From an uncultured Bacteroidales bacterium (GTDB lineage: Bacteria; Bacteroidota; Bacteroidia; Bacteroidales; UBA932): a DNA stretch of 64,000 nt. The first letter of the stretch is position 1; each line of letters starts with the position of its first letter. The notes under the pieces were generated by a model. It searched no databases and was not told the origin of the DNA. It was given only the letters and a program-made list of their open reading frames with translations. Below, in pieces: positions 53,552 through 62,888 of this stretch. Both the position numbers and the translations under genes were made by a program. Where the stretch lies: contig CAMJBH010000009.1 in NCBI GenBank assembly GCA_946403855.1, positions 34,791-98,790 of the forward strand, read 5' to 3'.

Positions 53552-54550
53552 ATGTTCAAACGTTTTCTTTCGTGCCTTGCACTGATTGCCTGTGTGGCAT
53601 GCTATCCAGTTCAGCCGGATACCGACGTTACCGATCCCGACAACGGAACCGGGCAGTCCGGCGACAATCCAGGCGGCGGAACGTCCTCTTCGGACGAGGA
53701 ACCAGTGAGCACCGTCAAAGTGAACAGCCTGTCGCTCAACCCTGCGGATATTTATTTATGCCTCGGCTCCAAGACCAGAGTGCCGGTGCATTGTACCGTT
53801 GACCCAGCGGCGGCCAAGAGCGGTCTTGTCTGGACATCCTCGGACCCGAGCATAGTTAAAGTCCTGGACGACTGTCTGTTACCCATGAAGCTGGGCACGG
53901 CTACGATCAGCGCCAAGGCTGCCAACATGTCGGCGACCTGCGTGGCTCACGTGGTGGACAAGGCCGCGGGATGTGTTGACATGGGACTTTCCGTACTTTG
54001 GGCCGAATGCAACCTGGGCGCATCTACTCCGAGCGATAAAGGCGACTATTATGCCTGGGGCGAGTTAAGGCCCAAGGACATAGATTATTATAACTGGAAG
54101 CATTATCGCTTTGCCACGAAGGACGGCTCCGACTACAGGATGACCCGATACACTGCCTACGACAATAAGACGCAGCTCCAATACGAAGACGACGCAGCCT
54201 GGTATGCGCTGGGCGGCGGCTGGAGGATTCCCAGCGAAGAAGAATGTCATGAACTGTACGTCAACACCACAAGAACCCGTACCACCAAAGACGGTGTAGA
54301 TGGTATATTGTTCACCAGTAAGATCAACGGCAACACTCTGTTTTTCCCTCTGGCAGGATATATTGAATCTTCTTCGGTATCCGAAAATTTGAAATACGGC
54401 GGGCAAGGGGCGCTTATATGGACCAGGGATCTGAACAAGGATACCTGGTGCAGGTCTGCAAAACGCTATGTAATAGCCTGCTACAGTGGCAATTTGTTTA
54501 GTTGGGGATTAAGGTACTGCGGCCATAATATACGTCCCGTTTTTAAGTAA
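53552..54550 (+). CDS. Lipoprotein with BIG2 domain and a C-terminal fibrobacter-succinogenes-type domain
   Basis: The 332-residue protein has a lipoprotein signal (lipobox VAC), a Gly/Asp/Ser-rich spacer (NGTGQSGDNPGGGTSSSDEE), a bacterial Ig-like domain of group 2 (VNSLSLNPADIYLCLGSKTRVPVH, LVWTSSDPSIVKVLDD, near residues 53-125) and a C-terminal domain with VDMGLSVLWAECNLGAS, DYYAWGELRPK, GGGWRIPSEEECHELY and FPLAGYI. The last pattern is very common in secreted Bacteroidales proteins. It is probably surface exposed and may bind glycans or proteins; the exact role is unknown. The leader is nearly copied in the next gene. Confidence 0.82.
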   Translation: MFKRFLSCLALIACVACYPVQPDTDVTDPDNGTGQSGDNPGGGTSSSDEEPVSTVKVNSLSLNPADIYLCLGSKTRVPVHCTVDPAAAKSGLVWTSSDPSIVKVLDDCLLPMKLGTATISAKAANMSATCVAHVVDKAAGCVDMGLSVLWAECNLGASTPSDKGDYYAWGELRPKDIDYYNWKHYRFATKDGSDYRMTRYTAYDNKTQLQYEDDAAWYALGGGWRIPSEEECHELYVNTTRTRTTKDGVDGILFTSKINGNTLFFPLAGYIESSSVSENLKYGGQGALIWTRDLNKDTWCRSAKRYVIACYSGNLFSWGLRYCGHNIRPVFK

Positions 54551-54564
54551 TAAATAATTGAACT

Positions 54565-55764
54565 ATGTTTAAGCGTCTTCTTTCATGCCTTGCACTGGCT
54601 GCTGCCTGTGCGTTGAGTCTTCCGGCGCAGAATGTGCCCGGAGACGGGTCCGGCCTCTGGTTCACACCCAAGGATGCCGAACTAACATTCCAAGGGCTCG
54701 CCGCAGGCGATGCCATTGTGTTTACACGTCCTGTTAATAATTTACCGGCAGGTTCTTATGTTCAATTTGGCGTGAATCTCGAAGCGAAGGGTCCCAAGGC
54801 TCCGGGCGAGTTCACGGTAGAGCTCCAAGACGGGACCGAATGGGTAAGCGGAGGCGGCTTTGTGACGATAGACCCTGCTGCGCGCCACCCGTCATGCTTC
54901 CTGCATATATTCCGCTTGAATAACCCCGTAAGCGACACCCTCCGCGTCCGCTGCCGGGTGAGCGGAGACAAGGCCATAGACGGCGGCCTATTGAGCAAGG
55001 ACGCCCCGGACAATAAGTTCGCACTCAAGACCAAGAGCTACGTGGGCGCCTATCTCAACCCCATCGGCTCCCATGTGCCGGTGGAGACCAAGTCGCTGCT
55101 GCTCATCGGCAATTCGTTCACCTACTACTACGGCGTGGCTTTCATGCTCCAGGAAATTGCCTTCTCTCAGGGACTTCAGCTCAATATCGACATGTCTCTC
55201 AAGGGCGGACAGACCTTCCGTCAGCAATGCGGACTTCAGATGACGGGCATCAAGATTGCCGGCGGGCATTACGACTGCGCCATTGTGCAGGGCCAGAGCC
55301 AGGAGCCTGCCCAATGGGCAAAGGAGCCGGGCAAGCATAAAGACGTCAAGAAGGCCTTCCAGGAGCTCTGTAAGAGCATCAGGAAGAGCAGCCCCGACTG
55401 CCATATCTACATGGAGAACACCTGGTCGTACCCGGGAGCGTCTAATGGCGGATTTGACTCTGAGCAGGAGTTCAACGAACTTCTCATCGCCGGCACAAAG
55501 CGCATTTCGCGCTCCGGCCGTGCCGATGTGAGCCCGGTGGGCGAGGCATTCACCCTGTCCCGTAAGCTCTATCCCAATATCAATCTGTTCAGCTCCGACA
55601 ACAAACACCAGAGCCAGGCCGGTTCGTACCTCAAGGCTTGTGTGGGATATTTGTTGCTCCGTGGTCTGCCGTTCGGGCCGGAAGTGCCGTCGTGCGGCCT
55701 TCCCCAGGCCGATGCTGCCGCACTGCGCTCCGTTGCAGAGCATGTGGTGCTGCGCACAGAATGA
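54565..55764 (+). CDS. Secreted SGNH-hydrolase-like protein (DUF4886)
   Basis: The 399-residue protein has a Sec signal ending LPA-QN, a beta-sandwich N-terminal domain (residues about 25-165), and a DUF4886/SGNH hydrolase part: LLLIGNSFTYYYGV near residue 178 with the nucleophile Ser in GNSF, CAIVQGQSQEP near 235, and SSDNKHQSQAGSYL near 350 with the Asp-x-x-His pair. It is probably a carbohydrate esterase at the cell surface. The signal peptide is almost the same as that of the gene just upstream (MFKR-LLSCLAL versus MFKR-FLSCLAL). It meets the next gene tail to tail. Confidence 0.83.
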   Translation: MFKRLLSCLALAAACALSLPAQNVPGDGSGLWFTPKDAELTFQGLAAGDAIVFTRPVNNLPAGSYVQFGVNLEAKGPKAPGEFTVELQDGTEWVSGGGFVTIDPAARHPSCFLHIFRLNNPVSDTLRVRCRVSGDKAIDGGLLSKDAPDNKFALKTKSYVGAYLNPIGSHVPVETKSLLLIGNSFTYYYGVAFMLQEIAFSQGLQLNIDMSLKGGQTFRQQCGLQMTGIKIAGGHYDCAIVQGQSQEPAQWAKEPGKHKDVKKAFQELCKSIRKSSPDCHIYMENTWSYPGASNGGFDSEQEFNELLIAGTKRISRSGRADVSPVGEAFTLSRKLYPNINLFSSDNKHQSQAGSYLKACVGYLLLRGLPFGPEVPSCGLPQADAAALRSVAEHVVLRTE

Positions 55765-55765
55765 G

Positions 55766-58700
55766 CTAGAAATTCACGTTGAAGACGGCTCCCCAGTAGT
55801 GCGGCGATTCGCCCTTGGGGGCTCCTATATTGTAGTAGTAGCTGACGCCTATGCGAGTGTCTTCGGGTATCCACAGAAGGTTGCCCAGCACTGCGCATAG
55901 GTCGGCGCCTACGCTGCCCAGGCTTTGGTGCGACTTCCCGTCCTTAAAGTAGGAGAGGTCGCCGTGCAGGGTGCACTCAAGATTCCTTAAATACGCCACA
56001 GGCCCGAGCCCCGACCAGTCAAGGGGGGCGAATGGGAAGACATAGTCGGCCGTGAAGCGGCTCTGCAGGGGGTAGCCGGAATATTGGGAGGCCAGTCCGG
56101 AATATGCTGCCATGCCTCTGGGCATCACTGCGGCGTAATGCTCGCTGAAGATGGCGTCCGACGTGGGTGTCTGCAGTGTGGCCGACAGGCGTATGCCATG
56201 GGTGTCCATGAGTCCCGGCAGATATCCGTATCCGTAGATGTAGGCGCTGGAAGACAGGATGTTCTGAGCCCACGGGCGTCCGCTCCATCCGGCTTCAAGT
56301 CCTATTCCGAGCTTGGGATAGAGGCACGACTGAGGCGTGGCTTTGATGGCGTAGCCCCTGAGGCTCAGCGACAAACGGTTCATGGGGGCTATGCTGCCGC
56401 GGGTGAAGACGCTGTTGGACAGCGACCATTGCAGCTGTGGTATTACGCCCCTGTACCACCCTCCGGAAGAGAAGCGCAGCGGGATGTATGTCTTTATGCC
56501 GGCGTTGAAAGAGGGGATGCCGTTGATATCTTCGCTGGTAAGCGACAGGTAGCGGGAGAAGTCGGTGAATCCTGTCTGCAGGAAATATAGCCGGGGCTTG
56601 CCGCTGCTCACGGACAGCGAGGCTTCCACCACCGGATACAGGCCCGAGTAGGTGAAGATGGTCTCGCCTCTGTGGATCCAGCCTTTTTCTTCGGGGCTGG
56701 CGTTGTAGGCAACGACTCCGGTCATGGTGTTGAGCTGGTTCTGGAAGAAGGCTGTGGCTCCGAGCCCGGCCGTTGTGGTGAGGTCTTCGAAGCTGGCGTT
56801 GGCTACTGCGTCGTAGCTTACGTAGATGGGGGCCCAGGAGTGGAAGCGGAAGAGGTTAGCAAGTCTGTTGTAACGCTCCGCTTCGCCGGCAGCTTCGTCC
56901 GAGGACGTCGCTTCGCGACCCTTCCCTAAAGGGCCCCTCCCTCTTCCGGTGCCGAGGGTGGCACGGTCCTCGGACGAAGCTGCCGGCGAAGCGGAGGCAG
57001 ACGGAGCTAAATCTTCGGCGAATTCATAGCGGTGGAGCTGGCTGAAGTCGGCCGGAGCGGGCTCAGGGAGCTGCTCTGCGCCGGTCCTGTGGAGGTTGCG
57101 CCCGCCTGCAGTAAGCTCGGAGAACACCAACGACCCGTCCGGAGCGAAGCAGTAATAACTGCCGCCCTGCACCGAAGAAGTCAGCCTACTGACGCTGCCG
57201 TCGCAAGGATCGAAGGCGTACAACTCATCCACGCCGCTAAGGTCGCTGGTAAAGCAGAGCCGCCCGTCGTGGCAGAAAAGACCCTTCATGCTCACCGGCC
57301 CGAGTGCGAGAACCTCCACGGGCACGCCGCCGTTCCAGCGGTACAGCCCCATGCCTTGGGCAGTCACGGCGCAAGCGTACATGTCGGAGCCAATCCATTC
57401 TGTCTCAGCTATCTGCATGCCATCGGGCGCTATAAGACGCTGCTGCACGCTGCCGTTTCCCGGGTCTATCAGCACCACGGCCGAACCTCCTTCTACGGGA
57501 TATTCAGTGGCCGAGACCGTGGCTCCGTCGGGCGACGGTGCCGGGTTGTACCAGCGTGTGCCGCGGCTCAGGCGGTGGCGTTTGCCGTCGGTGCCGGCAT
57601 ACCATATTTCGGAGTAAGACTTGAGCTCCCAACGCGGGTCTTGCACAATCTCGCTCCACCATATCCGCTGCCTTCCGGCGTCCGGCTTGAGCAGAGAAGT
57701 GCTGTACGCGAAGTGAGTCACGGCGCTCAGAGTGCCGTCGGCACCGATGCGCACCAGCTGCGGGGTAGCCGTCATGCCGCTGCGTATGCAGTACAGTTCT
57801 CCGTCCAGGAAGCACGGGGATATGTATTCTGTGAAATGACGTCTGTCGGAGGTGAGTGCTTCCGAGGGCATGAACGGCGCGCGGGAAATCTCGTCGCGGT
57901 TCCAGCGGCTCCGAAGCGTGTCGCTGATCTCTGTGAAGGCGTCGCGGAAACGCTTGCCCGACACGTCTTTGACGGTACGCGGCATCACGAAGAACGGCAG
58001 CGGCCATTTGCTCCCGAAGAGACGCTGGTAGTAGCGGGCCGTAAAGTCAGGCTCGCCATAGACGCTGCGCATGCCGGCCATGGTGATGTAGCCAACCTTG
58101 TAGTAGTCAGGCGTAAAGTGCTTCAGCGAACCATAGCGCCAGCGCCACCAGTCGCGGGTGTCGCCCTCGCGGAAAGCGGCGCGGAAGTACTCCAGAAAGG
58201 CAGCCTGACGTCCTCGGCCGGCGGCCGTGAGCTCGGTTTCCGCCGCCACTGCATCGCCCTCGAAAAACGCCGGCCCGCAGTACAGGGCCGATGCTGCTCC
58301 GGCTGCAAGTTCGCCCACCAGGAACGAAACCGGACGGAAGCGGCGCTCGTTAACGTACTGCATCTGAGCGACATGGCGGCTCTCGTGTATCACCAGGTGA
58401 TTCTCGTTGGGCTGGGGCAGGGGAGCCAAAGCGTCGGGCGTGGTGAGCAGCTCCATGCGCCGCGGCGTCCAGGCCACCACTCCGTTGGAATTGGCGGTCC
58501 ATGGATGCAGCACCACCGGGAGCCGTTTTTTGTACATCTGGTTGGGGTAGTAGCCGGCGGTAGCGCCCACCGGCATCTTGACCTTCTCCAGAATATCGGC
58601 ATACACGCGCGCCAGCGAATCCAGCCCGCGGGGGTAGATGACGTCGTAGTCTGCCGTGTGTATGTGATACCAAGCGACCCCCGCCGGCTCGCTGCCCATC

Positions 58701-58774
58701 GAGTAGAACTGAGCTGCCGCCGGGAGGGCCGCAAAAAAGAGGCCCAGCGCAAATGTAACTAAGCGCTGGATCAT
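55766..58774 (-). CDS. Large secreted protein: metallopeptidase-like domain, beta-propeller, outer-membrane barrel
   Basis: The 1002-residue protein has a Sec signal ending AAA-QF. The N-terminal part (about 30-290) holds HESRHVAQMQYV near residue 130, an HExxH zinc-peptidase motif, and FFEGDAVAAETE near 170, a possible third ligand Glu, as in gluzincins. Residues about 310-600 are a beta-propeller of TolB/PD40 type (PAPSPDGATVSATEYPVEGG, SYYCFAPDGSLVFSEL). From about 640 to the end is Gly/aromatic strand sequence ending FNVNF, a probable outer-membrane barrel. Between propeller and barrel a palindromic insert encodes about 40 Gly/Ser/Ala/Glu-rich residues. Domain function is inferred from motifs only. 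It is 3 nt downstream of galK on the same strand. Confidence 0.72.
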   Translation of the reverse strand: MIQRLVTFALGLFFAALPAAAQFYSMGSEPAGVAWYHIHTADYDVIYPRGLDSLARVYADILEKVKMPVGATAGYYPNQMYKKRLPVVLHPWTANSNGVVAWTPRRMELLTTPDALAPLPQPNENHLVIHESRHVAQMQYVNERRFRPVSFLVGELAAGAASALYCGPAFFEGDAVAAETELTAAGRGRQAAFLEYFRAAFREGDTRDWWRWRYGSLKHFTPDYYKVGYITMAGMRSVYGEPDFTARYYQRLFGSKWPLPFFVMPRTVKDVSGKRFRDAFTEISDTLRSRWNRDEISRAPFMPSEALTSDRRHFTEYISPCFLDGELYCIRSGMTATPQLVRIGADGTLSAVTHFAYSTSLLKPDAGRQRIWWSEIVQDPRWELKSYSEIWYAGTDGKRHRLSRGTRWYNPAPSPDGATVSATEYPVEGGSAVVLIDPGNGSVQQRLIAPDGMQIAETEWIGSDMYACAVTAQGMGLYRWNGGVPVEVLALGPVSMKGLFCHDGRLCFTSDLSGVDELYAFDPCDGSVSRLTSSVQGGSYYCFAPDGSLVFSELTAGGRNLHRTGAEQLPEPAPADFSQLHRYEFAEDLAPSASASPAASSEDRATLGTGRGRGPLGKGREATSSDEAAGEAERYNRLANLFRFHSWAPIYVSYDAVANASFEDLTTTAGLGATAFFQNQLNTMTGVVAYNASPEEKGWIHRGETIFTYSGLYPVVEASLSVSSGKPRLYFLQTGFTDFSRYLSLTSEDINGIPSFNAGIKTYIPLRFSSGGWYRGVIPQLQWSLSNSVFTRGSIAPMNRLSLSLRGYAIKATPQSCLYPKLGIGLEAGWSGRPWAQNILSSSAYIYGYGYLPGLMDTHGIRLSATLQTPTSDAIFSEHYAAVMPRGMAAYSGLASQYSGYPLQSRFTADYVFPFAPLDWSGLGPVAYLRNLECTLHGDLSYFKDGKSHQSLGSVGADLCAVLGNLLWIPEDTRIGVSYYYNIGAPKGESPHYWGAVFNVNF
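56876..56996 (-). repeat. In-frame palindromic insert with perfect 31-bp arms
   Basis: Arms 56876-56906 and 56966-56996 are exact inverted copies; the 59-nt centre holds small hairpins (GTCGC-TTC-GCGAC, GTGCC-GAGGGT-GGCAC). On the minus strand the motif GGGAAGGGTCGCGAAGCGAC (56926 to 56907) matches 17 of 20 bases of the same stretch in the 50-kb element. It encodes a stretch from ASPAASSEDR to SSDEAAGEAER. Confidence 0.85.
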
Positions 58775-58777
58775 AAA

Positions 58778-59920
58778 TTACAATTTACGGGCTCCGTCGG
58801 AAATAACCACGTCGTACACCTTCAGGTCGTGGCCGAACTTTTCGCGGAACTGCTCCTTGGCGGCGGCGATGAAGCCGTCGTACAGCTCGTCTTTCACGAG
58901 GTTGATGGTGCATCCGCCGAAGCCGCCTCCCATGACGCGGGATCCGGTGACCTCCATCTTGCGTGCAAGCTTGGCCAGGAAGTCAAGCTCGGGGCAGCTG
59001 ACCTCGTACAGGCGGCTCAGACCGAAGTGAGTCTGGTACATCATCTCGCCCACGGTCTCGTAGTCTCCTCTCTCGAGGGCGTCGCACACGTCAAGCACGC
59101 GCTGCACCTCTCCGATCACGTATTCTGCGCGGATGAAATCTTCCTCGCTAATCTTGCCCCTCACCTCGTCGAGCCAGACCCTCTTGCAGTCGGACAAGAA
59201 GTCCACTTCGGGGTGGTTCTTCTTTATCTCGGCGGCTGCCCTCTCGCAGGACTCGCGCCTCTTGTTGTAGGCGCTGTCGGCCAGAAGGTGCTTCACGCAG
59301 GTGTCGAGCAGCACCACCTTGTAGCCCTTGGGATCGAAGGGGAAGTACTGATATTCAAGGGTTTTGCAGTTCAGGCGGATGAGGTGTCCGGCCTTGCCGA
59401 AGCAAGAAGCGAACTGGTCCATGATGCCGCATTTCACGCCGCAGTAGTTGTGCTCGGTGCTCTGGCCTATGCGGGCAAGCTCGAAGAGGTCGAGTCCGTT
59501 GGCGTTCATGTCGTTGATGGCATAGGCGAAGCAGCTTTCCAGAGCCGCCGAAGAACTCAGGCCGGCTCCCAGGGGCACGTCGCCTGCAAAGACAGCGTCG
59601 AATCCCTGCACCTTGCCGCCGCGCTTGATGGTTTCGCGGCACACGCCGAAGATGTAGCGGGGCCAGTGCTGGCTGGGGAGATTATCTTCTGCCAGTTCGA
59701 ACTCCACATATTCGTCGCGGTCTATGGCGAACAGCCTCACCTTGTCGGTGCCGTTGGGTTTGATTTCGGCAAGAATGCCCTTGTCTATTGCGCCCGGGAA
59801 CACATAGCCGCCGTTATAGTCTGTGTGCTCGCCGATCAGGTTGATGCGCCCGGCGGCAGCGTAAAACACGCCGCCCTCGCCGAAGAGCGAGACAAACTTG
59901 CTGTGAACTTTCTCTTTCAT
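58778..59920 (-). CDS. galK: Galactokinase
   Basis: GalK phosphorylates galactose in the Leloir pathway. The 380-residue GHMP kinase has the galactose-binding GRINLIGEHTDYNGGYVFPGAID near residues 23-45, the ATP loop PLGAGLSSSAALESCFA near 115-131, CGIMDQFASCFG near 160, and GGGFGGCTINLV near 330. ychF lies 12 nt upstream on the same strand and the large barrel protein 3 nt downstream, so the three may share a transcript from the ychF promoter. Other gal genes are absent here. Confidence 0.96.
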   Translation of the reverse strand: MKEKVHSKFVSLFGEGGVFYAAAGRINLIGEHTDYNGGYVFPGAIDKGILAEIKPNGTDKVRLFAIDRDEYVEFELAEDNLPSQHWPRYIFGVCRETIKRGGKVQGFDAVFAGDVPLGAGLSSSAALESCFAYAINDMNANGLDLFELARIGQSTEHNYCGVKCGIMDQFASCFGKAGHLIRLNCKTLEYQYFPFDPKGYKVVLLDTCVKHLLADSAYNKRRESCERAAAEIKKNHPEVDFLSDCKRVWLDEVRGKISEEDFIRAEYVIGEVQRVLDVCDALERGDYETVGEMMYQTHFGLSRLYEVSCPELDFLAKLARKMEVTGSRVMGGGFGGCTINLVKDELYDGFIAAAKEQFREKFGHDLKVYDVVISDGARKL

Positions 59921-59932
59921 TGGTTATCAGTA

Positions 59933-61033
59933 TTATACGTTAAACAAAAAGTGCATAATGTCACCGTCCTGAACCACGTAATCCTTGCCTTCCACACCCA
60001 TTTTGCCGGCTGCGCGCACGGCGGCTTCCGTCTTGTACTGCACGAAGTCCTCGTACTTGATGACCTCGGCCCTGATGAAGCCCTTTTCGAAGTCGGTGTG
60101 AATGACGCCTGCTGCCTTGGGTGCCTTGTCGCCCGCGTGGATGGTCCATGCGCGGCACTCATCGGCTCCGGCCGTGAAGAAGGTCCTCAGGCCCAGCAGG
60201 GCGTAGGCGCTCTGGATGAGGCGCACCACTCCTGACTCTTCCAGTCCCATCTCTTCGAGGAACATCTGGCGGTCGTCGTAGTCTTCCATTTCGGCAATCT
60301 CCGACTCCGTGCGGGCGGAGATGATAAGAATGCCGGCATCTTCGTCCTTCACAGCCTCACGCACCGCGTCCACGTAGGCGTTGCCCGCCGCAGCGGAAGC
60401 GTCGTCCACGTTGCACACATACAGCACGGGCTTGTTGGTGAGCAGGAACATGTCGTGGGAGAGGCGTTCTTCGTCTTCGTTGAGGAGCTTAACGCTGCGG
60501 CACGACTTGCCCTGCTCCAGCGCCGCCTTGTAGCGGGTCAGGAGTTCGGCGAGCTTCTTGGACTCTTTGTCGCCCGCCTGGGCTGCCTTGACACATTTGG
60601 CCAGCCTAGATTCTACTGTCTCCAAGTCCTTGATCTGCAGTTCGGTATCCACGACCTCCTTATCGCGCACAGGGTCCACGGAGCCGTCCACATGCACCAC
60701 GTTGCCGTCGTCGAAACAGCGCAGCACGTGCAGTATGGCGTCGCACTCACGTATGTTGGCAAGGAATTGATTGCCAAGGCCTTCGCCCCTGCTGGCCCCT
60801 TTCACCAGACCGGCTATGTCCACAATGTCCACTGTGGCGGGAATGGTGCGCTGCGGGTGGCAAATATCGGTCAGGACCTCCAGTCGGCGGTCGGGTACAT
60901 TGGTCGAACCAAGGTTGGGTTCTATGGTGCAGAAAGGGAAGTTGGCGCTTTGGGCCTTGCCGCTGCTGACGCAGTTGAAGAGAGTAGATTTACCTACATT
61001 CGGAAGGCCAACAATGCCGCATTTTAAACTCAT
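59933..61033 (-). CDS. ychF: Redox-regulated ATPase/GTPase YchF
   Basis: YchF is an Obg-related P-loop protein that prefers ATP and associates with ribosomes. The 366-residue chain has [17 protein letters not shown] at residues 8-24, [41 protein letters not shown] near 68-100, NVDDASA near 205 (nucleotide specificity region), and the C-terminal TGS domain with [40 protein letters not shown]. Full length. Confidence 0.97.
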   Translation of the reverse strand: MSLKCGIVGLPNVGKSTLFNCVSSGKAQSANFPFCTIEPNLGSTNVPDRRLEVLTDICHPQRTIPATVDIVDIAGLVKGASRGEGLGNQFLANIRECDAILHVLRCFDDGNVVHVDGSVDPVRDKEVVDTELQIKDLETVESRLAKCVKAAQAGDKESKKLAELLTRYKAALEQGKSCRSVKLLNEDEERLSHDMFLLTNKPVLYVCNVDDASAAAGNAYVDAVREAVKDEDAGILIISARTESEIAEMEDYDDRQMFLEEMGLEESGVVRLIQSAYALLGLRTFFTAGADECRAWTIHAGDKAPKAAGVIHTDFEKGFIRAEVIKYEDFVQYKTEAAVRAAGKMGVEGKDYVVQDGDIMHFLFNV

Positions 61034-61057
61034 ATACTTAGGTTTCTATTAAACATA

Positions 61058-61065
61058 CAAAAATA
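61058..61065 (-). promoter_or_regulatory. -7 promoter element of ychF
   Basis: TATTTTTG on the minus strand, 24 nt before ATG 61033. Confidence 0.5.
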
Positions 61066-61111
61066 CGATAAATTTTGGATAATGCTGCCGTAAAATGTAT
61101 CTTCTTATCCC

Positions 61112-61142
61112 TCAGCCACATCCCCTTTCCAAGTGTGGCTGA
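61112..61142 (-). terminator. Hairpin after the BASS transporter gene
   Basis: 9-bp stem TCAGCCACA / TGTGGCTGA with a 13-nt loop right after the stop codon. The T-tract is weak. Confidence 0.55.
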
Positions 61143-62114
61143 TTATGCCTTCGGGTGCGAGCGGCGGTAGAGCTGCCAGCTGTTGAAGAGGTTCTGCCAG
61201 ATGGCGTAGAGGCCGCCGGCGACCGAAGTGACGGGAGTTAAGTAATTGTACCCCAGCCAGATAAGGAAACCGGTATTCTTCTGCCCCAGGGACTGGCCCG
61301 CAGTGATGCGGTCGGTCTTGCGCCCGAAGAGACGTCCCACAGCAAACTGCAGGGCGCATGCTGCCATGGACACGGCGACTATCAGGGCCACCGCCCCTGC
61401 GCCCAGGCCACCAAGCACCAAAGCCCTGGTGCTCAGCACCATGGCGAGGGTGAGCCCGACGCCCCAGATGTAGAACGAGTAGCGGCTCCAGCGCATGAGC
61501 ACCCGCTGCAGCTTTTTGGTGGTGTAGCGAATCAGCCAGGCAATGGCGCCCGGCAGCACCAGCACGGGGAAGACCTTGCACGCAAGGTGCCAGACGTAGC
61601 TCCAGAAGCCCAGGTCGGCGGACGGCCTGATGACCGGGATCACAAGCGGAATCAGCAAGGTGGCGGCGACATTAATCATGACCAGATAGGTCACGGTGCC
61701 CGCCAGCGACCCGCCGAGCTTGTCTGTAATGACTCCCGCGGCAGATGCGGTAGGGCAGACGATGCACAGCATTGCGCATTCCAAAAGGATCAGAGGCACA
61801 CCGCTGAAGTGGGGCAGCAGCAGGGCGAAGCCCAAGAAAGACAGGACCTGAAAAAGCAGCGCCAGAACGTGCCAGCGGCTTATTTTGAGGTCGTGCGGGG
61901 AGATTTTGACGAACTGGAAAAACAGCAGCAGCGCAATCACGAGCCTCTGCCCTTCGGACGCAGCCACATGGAGGACAGGCCCGAGGGGATGCAGGAAGTC
62001 CAGTTCCCTATAGATTAAATATGTGCTGATGCCCAGCACGATAGCGCCGGGCAACATCCAGTCTTGAATAACCTGTCCAAGCGAGCGGTGCGTGGACACG
62101 TATGAATTTGTCAT
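61143..62114 (-). CDS. Bile acid:sodium symporter (BASS) family transporter
   Basis: A 323-residue inner-membrane protein with nine or ten hydrophobic segments. CIVCPTASAAGVITDKLGGSLAGTVTYLVMINVAATLLIP near residue 118-158 and TAGQSLGQKNTGFLIWLGYNYLTPVTSVAGGLYAIWQNL near 268-306 are the sodium-site signatures of BASS proteins. The substrate is unknown; such proteins carry organic anions or precursors. It overlaps the upstream gene by one base (TGATG). Confidence 0.85.
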   Translation of the reverse strand: MTNSYVSTHRSLGQVIQDWMLPGAIVLGISTYLIYRELDFLHPLGPVLHVAASEGQRLVIALLLFFQFVKISPHDLKISRWHVLALLFQVLSFLGFALLLPHFSGVPLILLECAMLCIVCPTASAAGVITDKLGGSLAGTVTYLVMINVAATLLIPLVIPVIRPSADLGFWSYVWHLACKVFPVLVLPGAIAWLIRYTTKKLQRVLMRWSRYSFYIWGVGLTLAMVLSTRALVLGGLGAGAVALIVAVSMAACALQFAVGRLFGRKTDRITAGQSLGQKNTGFLIWLGYNYLTPVTSVAGGLYAIWQNLFNSWQLYRRSHPKA

Positions 62115-62881
62115 CAGAACGTAAAGTTCAGCGAGAAGCCGGCTGTGGGGGTCAGGGAGCCTCCGACGGAGGGCATCATGGCCAGTTCCGGCTGGAATTT
62201 AACTTGCACGCCGCCAAGCAGCCCGTCGGCGTCCTGGAAGTACATGTTTTTGACCTTGGCAATGCGCACGGCGTCGAAAATGCCCCAGATATTGAAGGCG
62301 GCATGGGTCAGACATGTAAACAGCAGCGCTTCGGCGTAGATGCTTTTCGACGATTGGGCTTCGCTGCTATAAGGGTCGTAGTAACGGTTTCCTCCGAGAT
62401 TGAATATCTCAAGCATTTCCGTGACTGAAAAAGCTGCATTCACTCCCAGGAACATTAATCCGCGTCCGGTTTCGCCTGCAATTATCTGGCCGAGTCCGGG
62501 CAGAAAAAAGGATCCCACGCCGCAAGCCCACGGCTCGTAGGGGTCATCTCTCATGGGTGTGTAAAATCTGGGATTGTAGTTGTGCCTGATGTCGGAGTAG
62601 CGGACTTTGTAATCCACCGGCTCTTCCCGCACGAAAGCTTGTTGGTGCACGAATTCGTCCACCTGCCCGTTTTGGTACACAATCCGGCTTATCTCACTTA
62701 CTCTCAAGATATAAGTGGGCCCCTCCGGGTTGTCGGAACGGATGTATTTCACATTGAGGTCGTTTACTTCAAGCACCTTGGCCGTAATCTGGCTTCCGTT
62801 CCGGAGAACCACGATGTCCTGCGCCTTGGCCGCTGCTGCAGAAAGCATAATCAGCAGCAGTATTGTAAGAAATCTCTTCAT
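62114..62881 (-). CDS. DUF5683-like secreted/membrane protein
   Basis: The 255-residue protein has a Sec signal ending AKA-QD, a small beta domain (VVLRNGSQITAKVLEVNDLNVKY, ISRIVYQNGQVDEF), then two or three hydrophobic segments with GSFFLPGLGQIIAGETGRGLMFLG near residue 125, typical of DUF5683 proteins, and a Gly/aromatic end NFTF. Function is unknown. It is 7 nt after aspA and overlaps the BASS gene, so aspA, this gene and the transporter are probably one transcript. Confidence 0.7.
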   Translation of the reverse strand: MKRFLTILLLIMLSAAAAKAQDIVVLRNGSQITAKVLEVNDLNVKYIRSDNPEGPTYILRVSEISRIVYQNGQVDEFVHQQAFVREEPVDYKVRYSDIRHNYNPRFYTPMRDDPYEPWACGVGSFFLPGLGQIIAGETGRGLMFLGVNAAFSVTEMLEIFNLGGNRYYDPYSSEAQSSKSIYAEALLFTCLTHAAFNIWGIFDAVRIAKVKNMYFQDADGLLGGVQVKFQPELAMMPSVGGSLTPTAGFSLNFTF

Positions 62882-62888
62882 ATCTATT

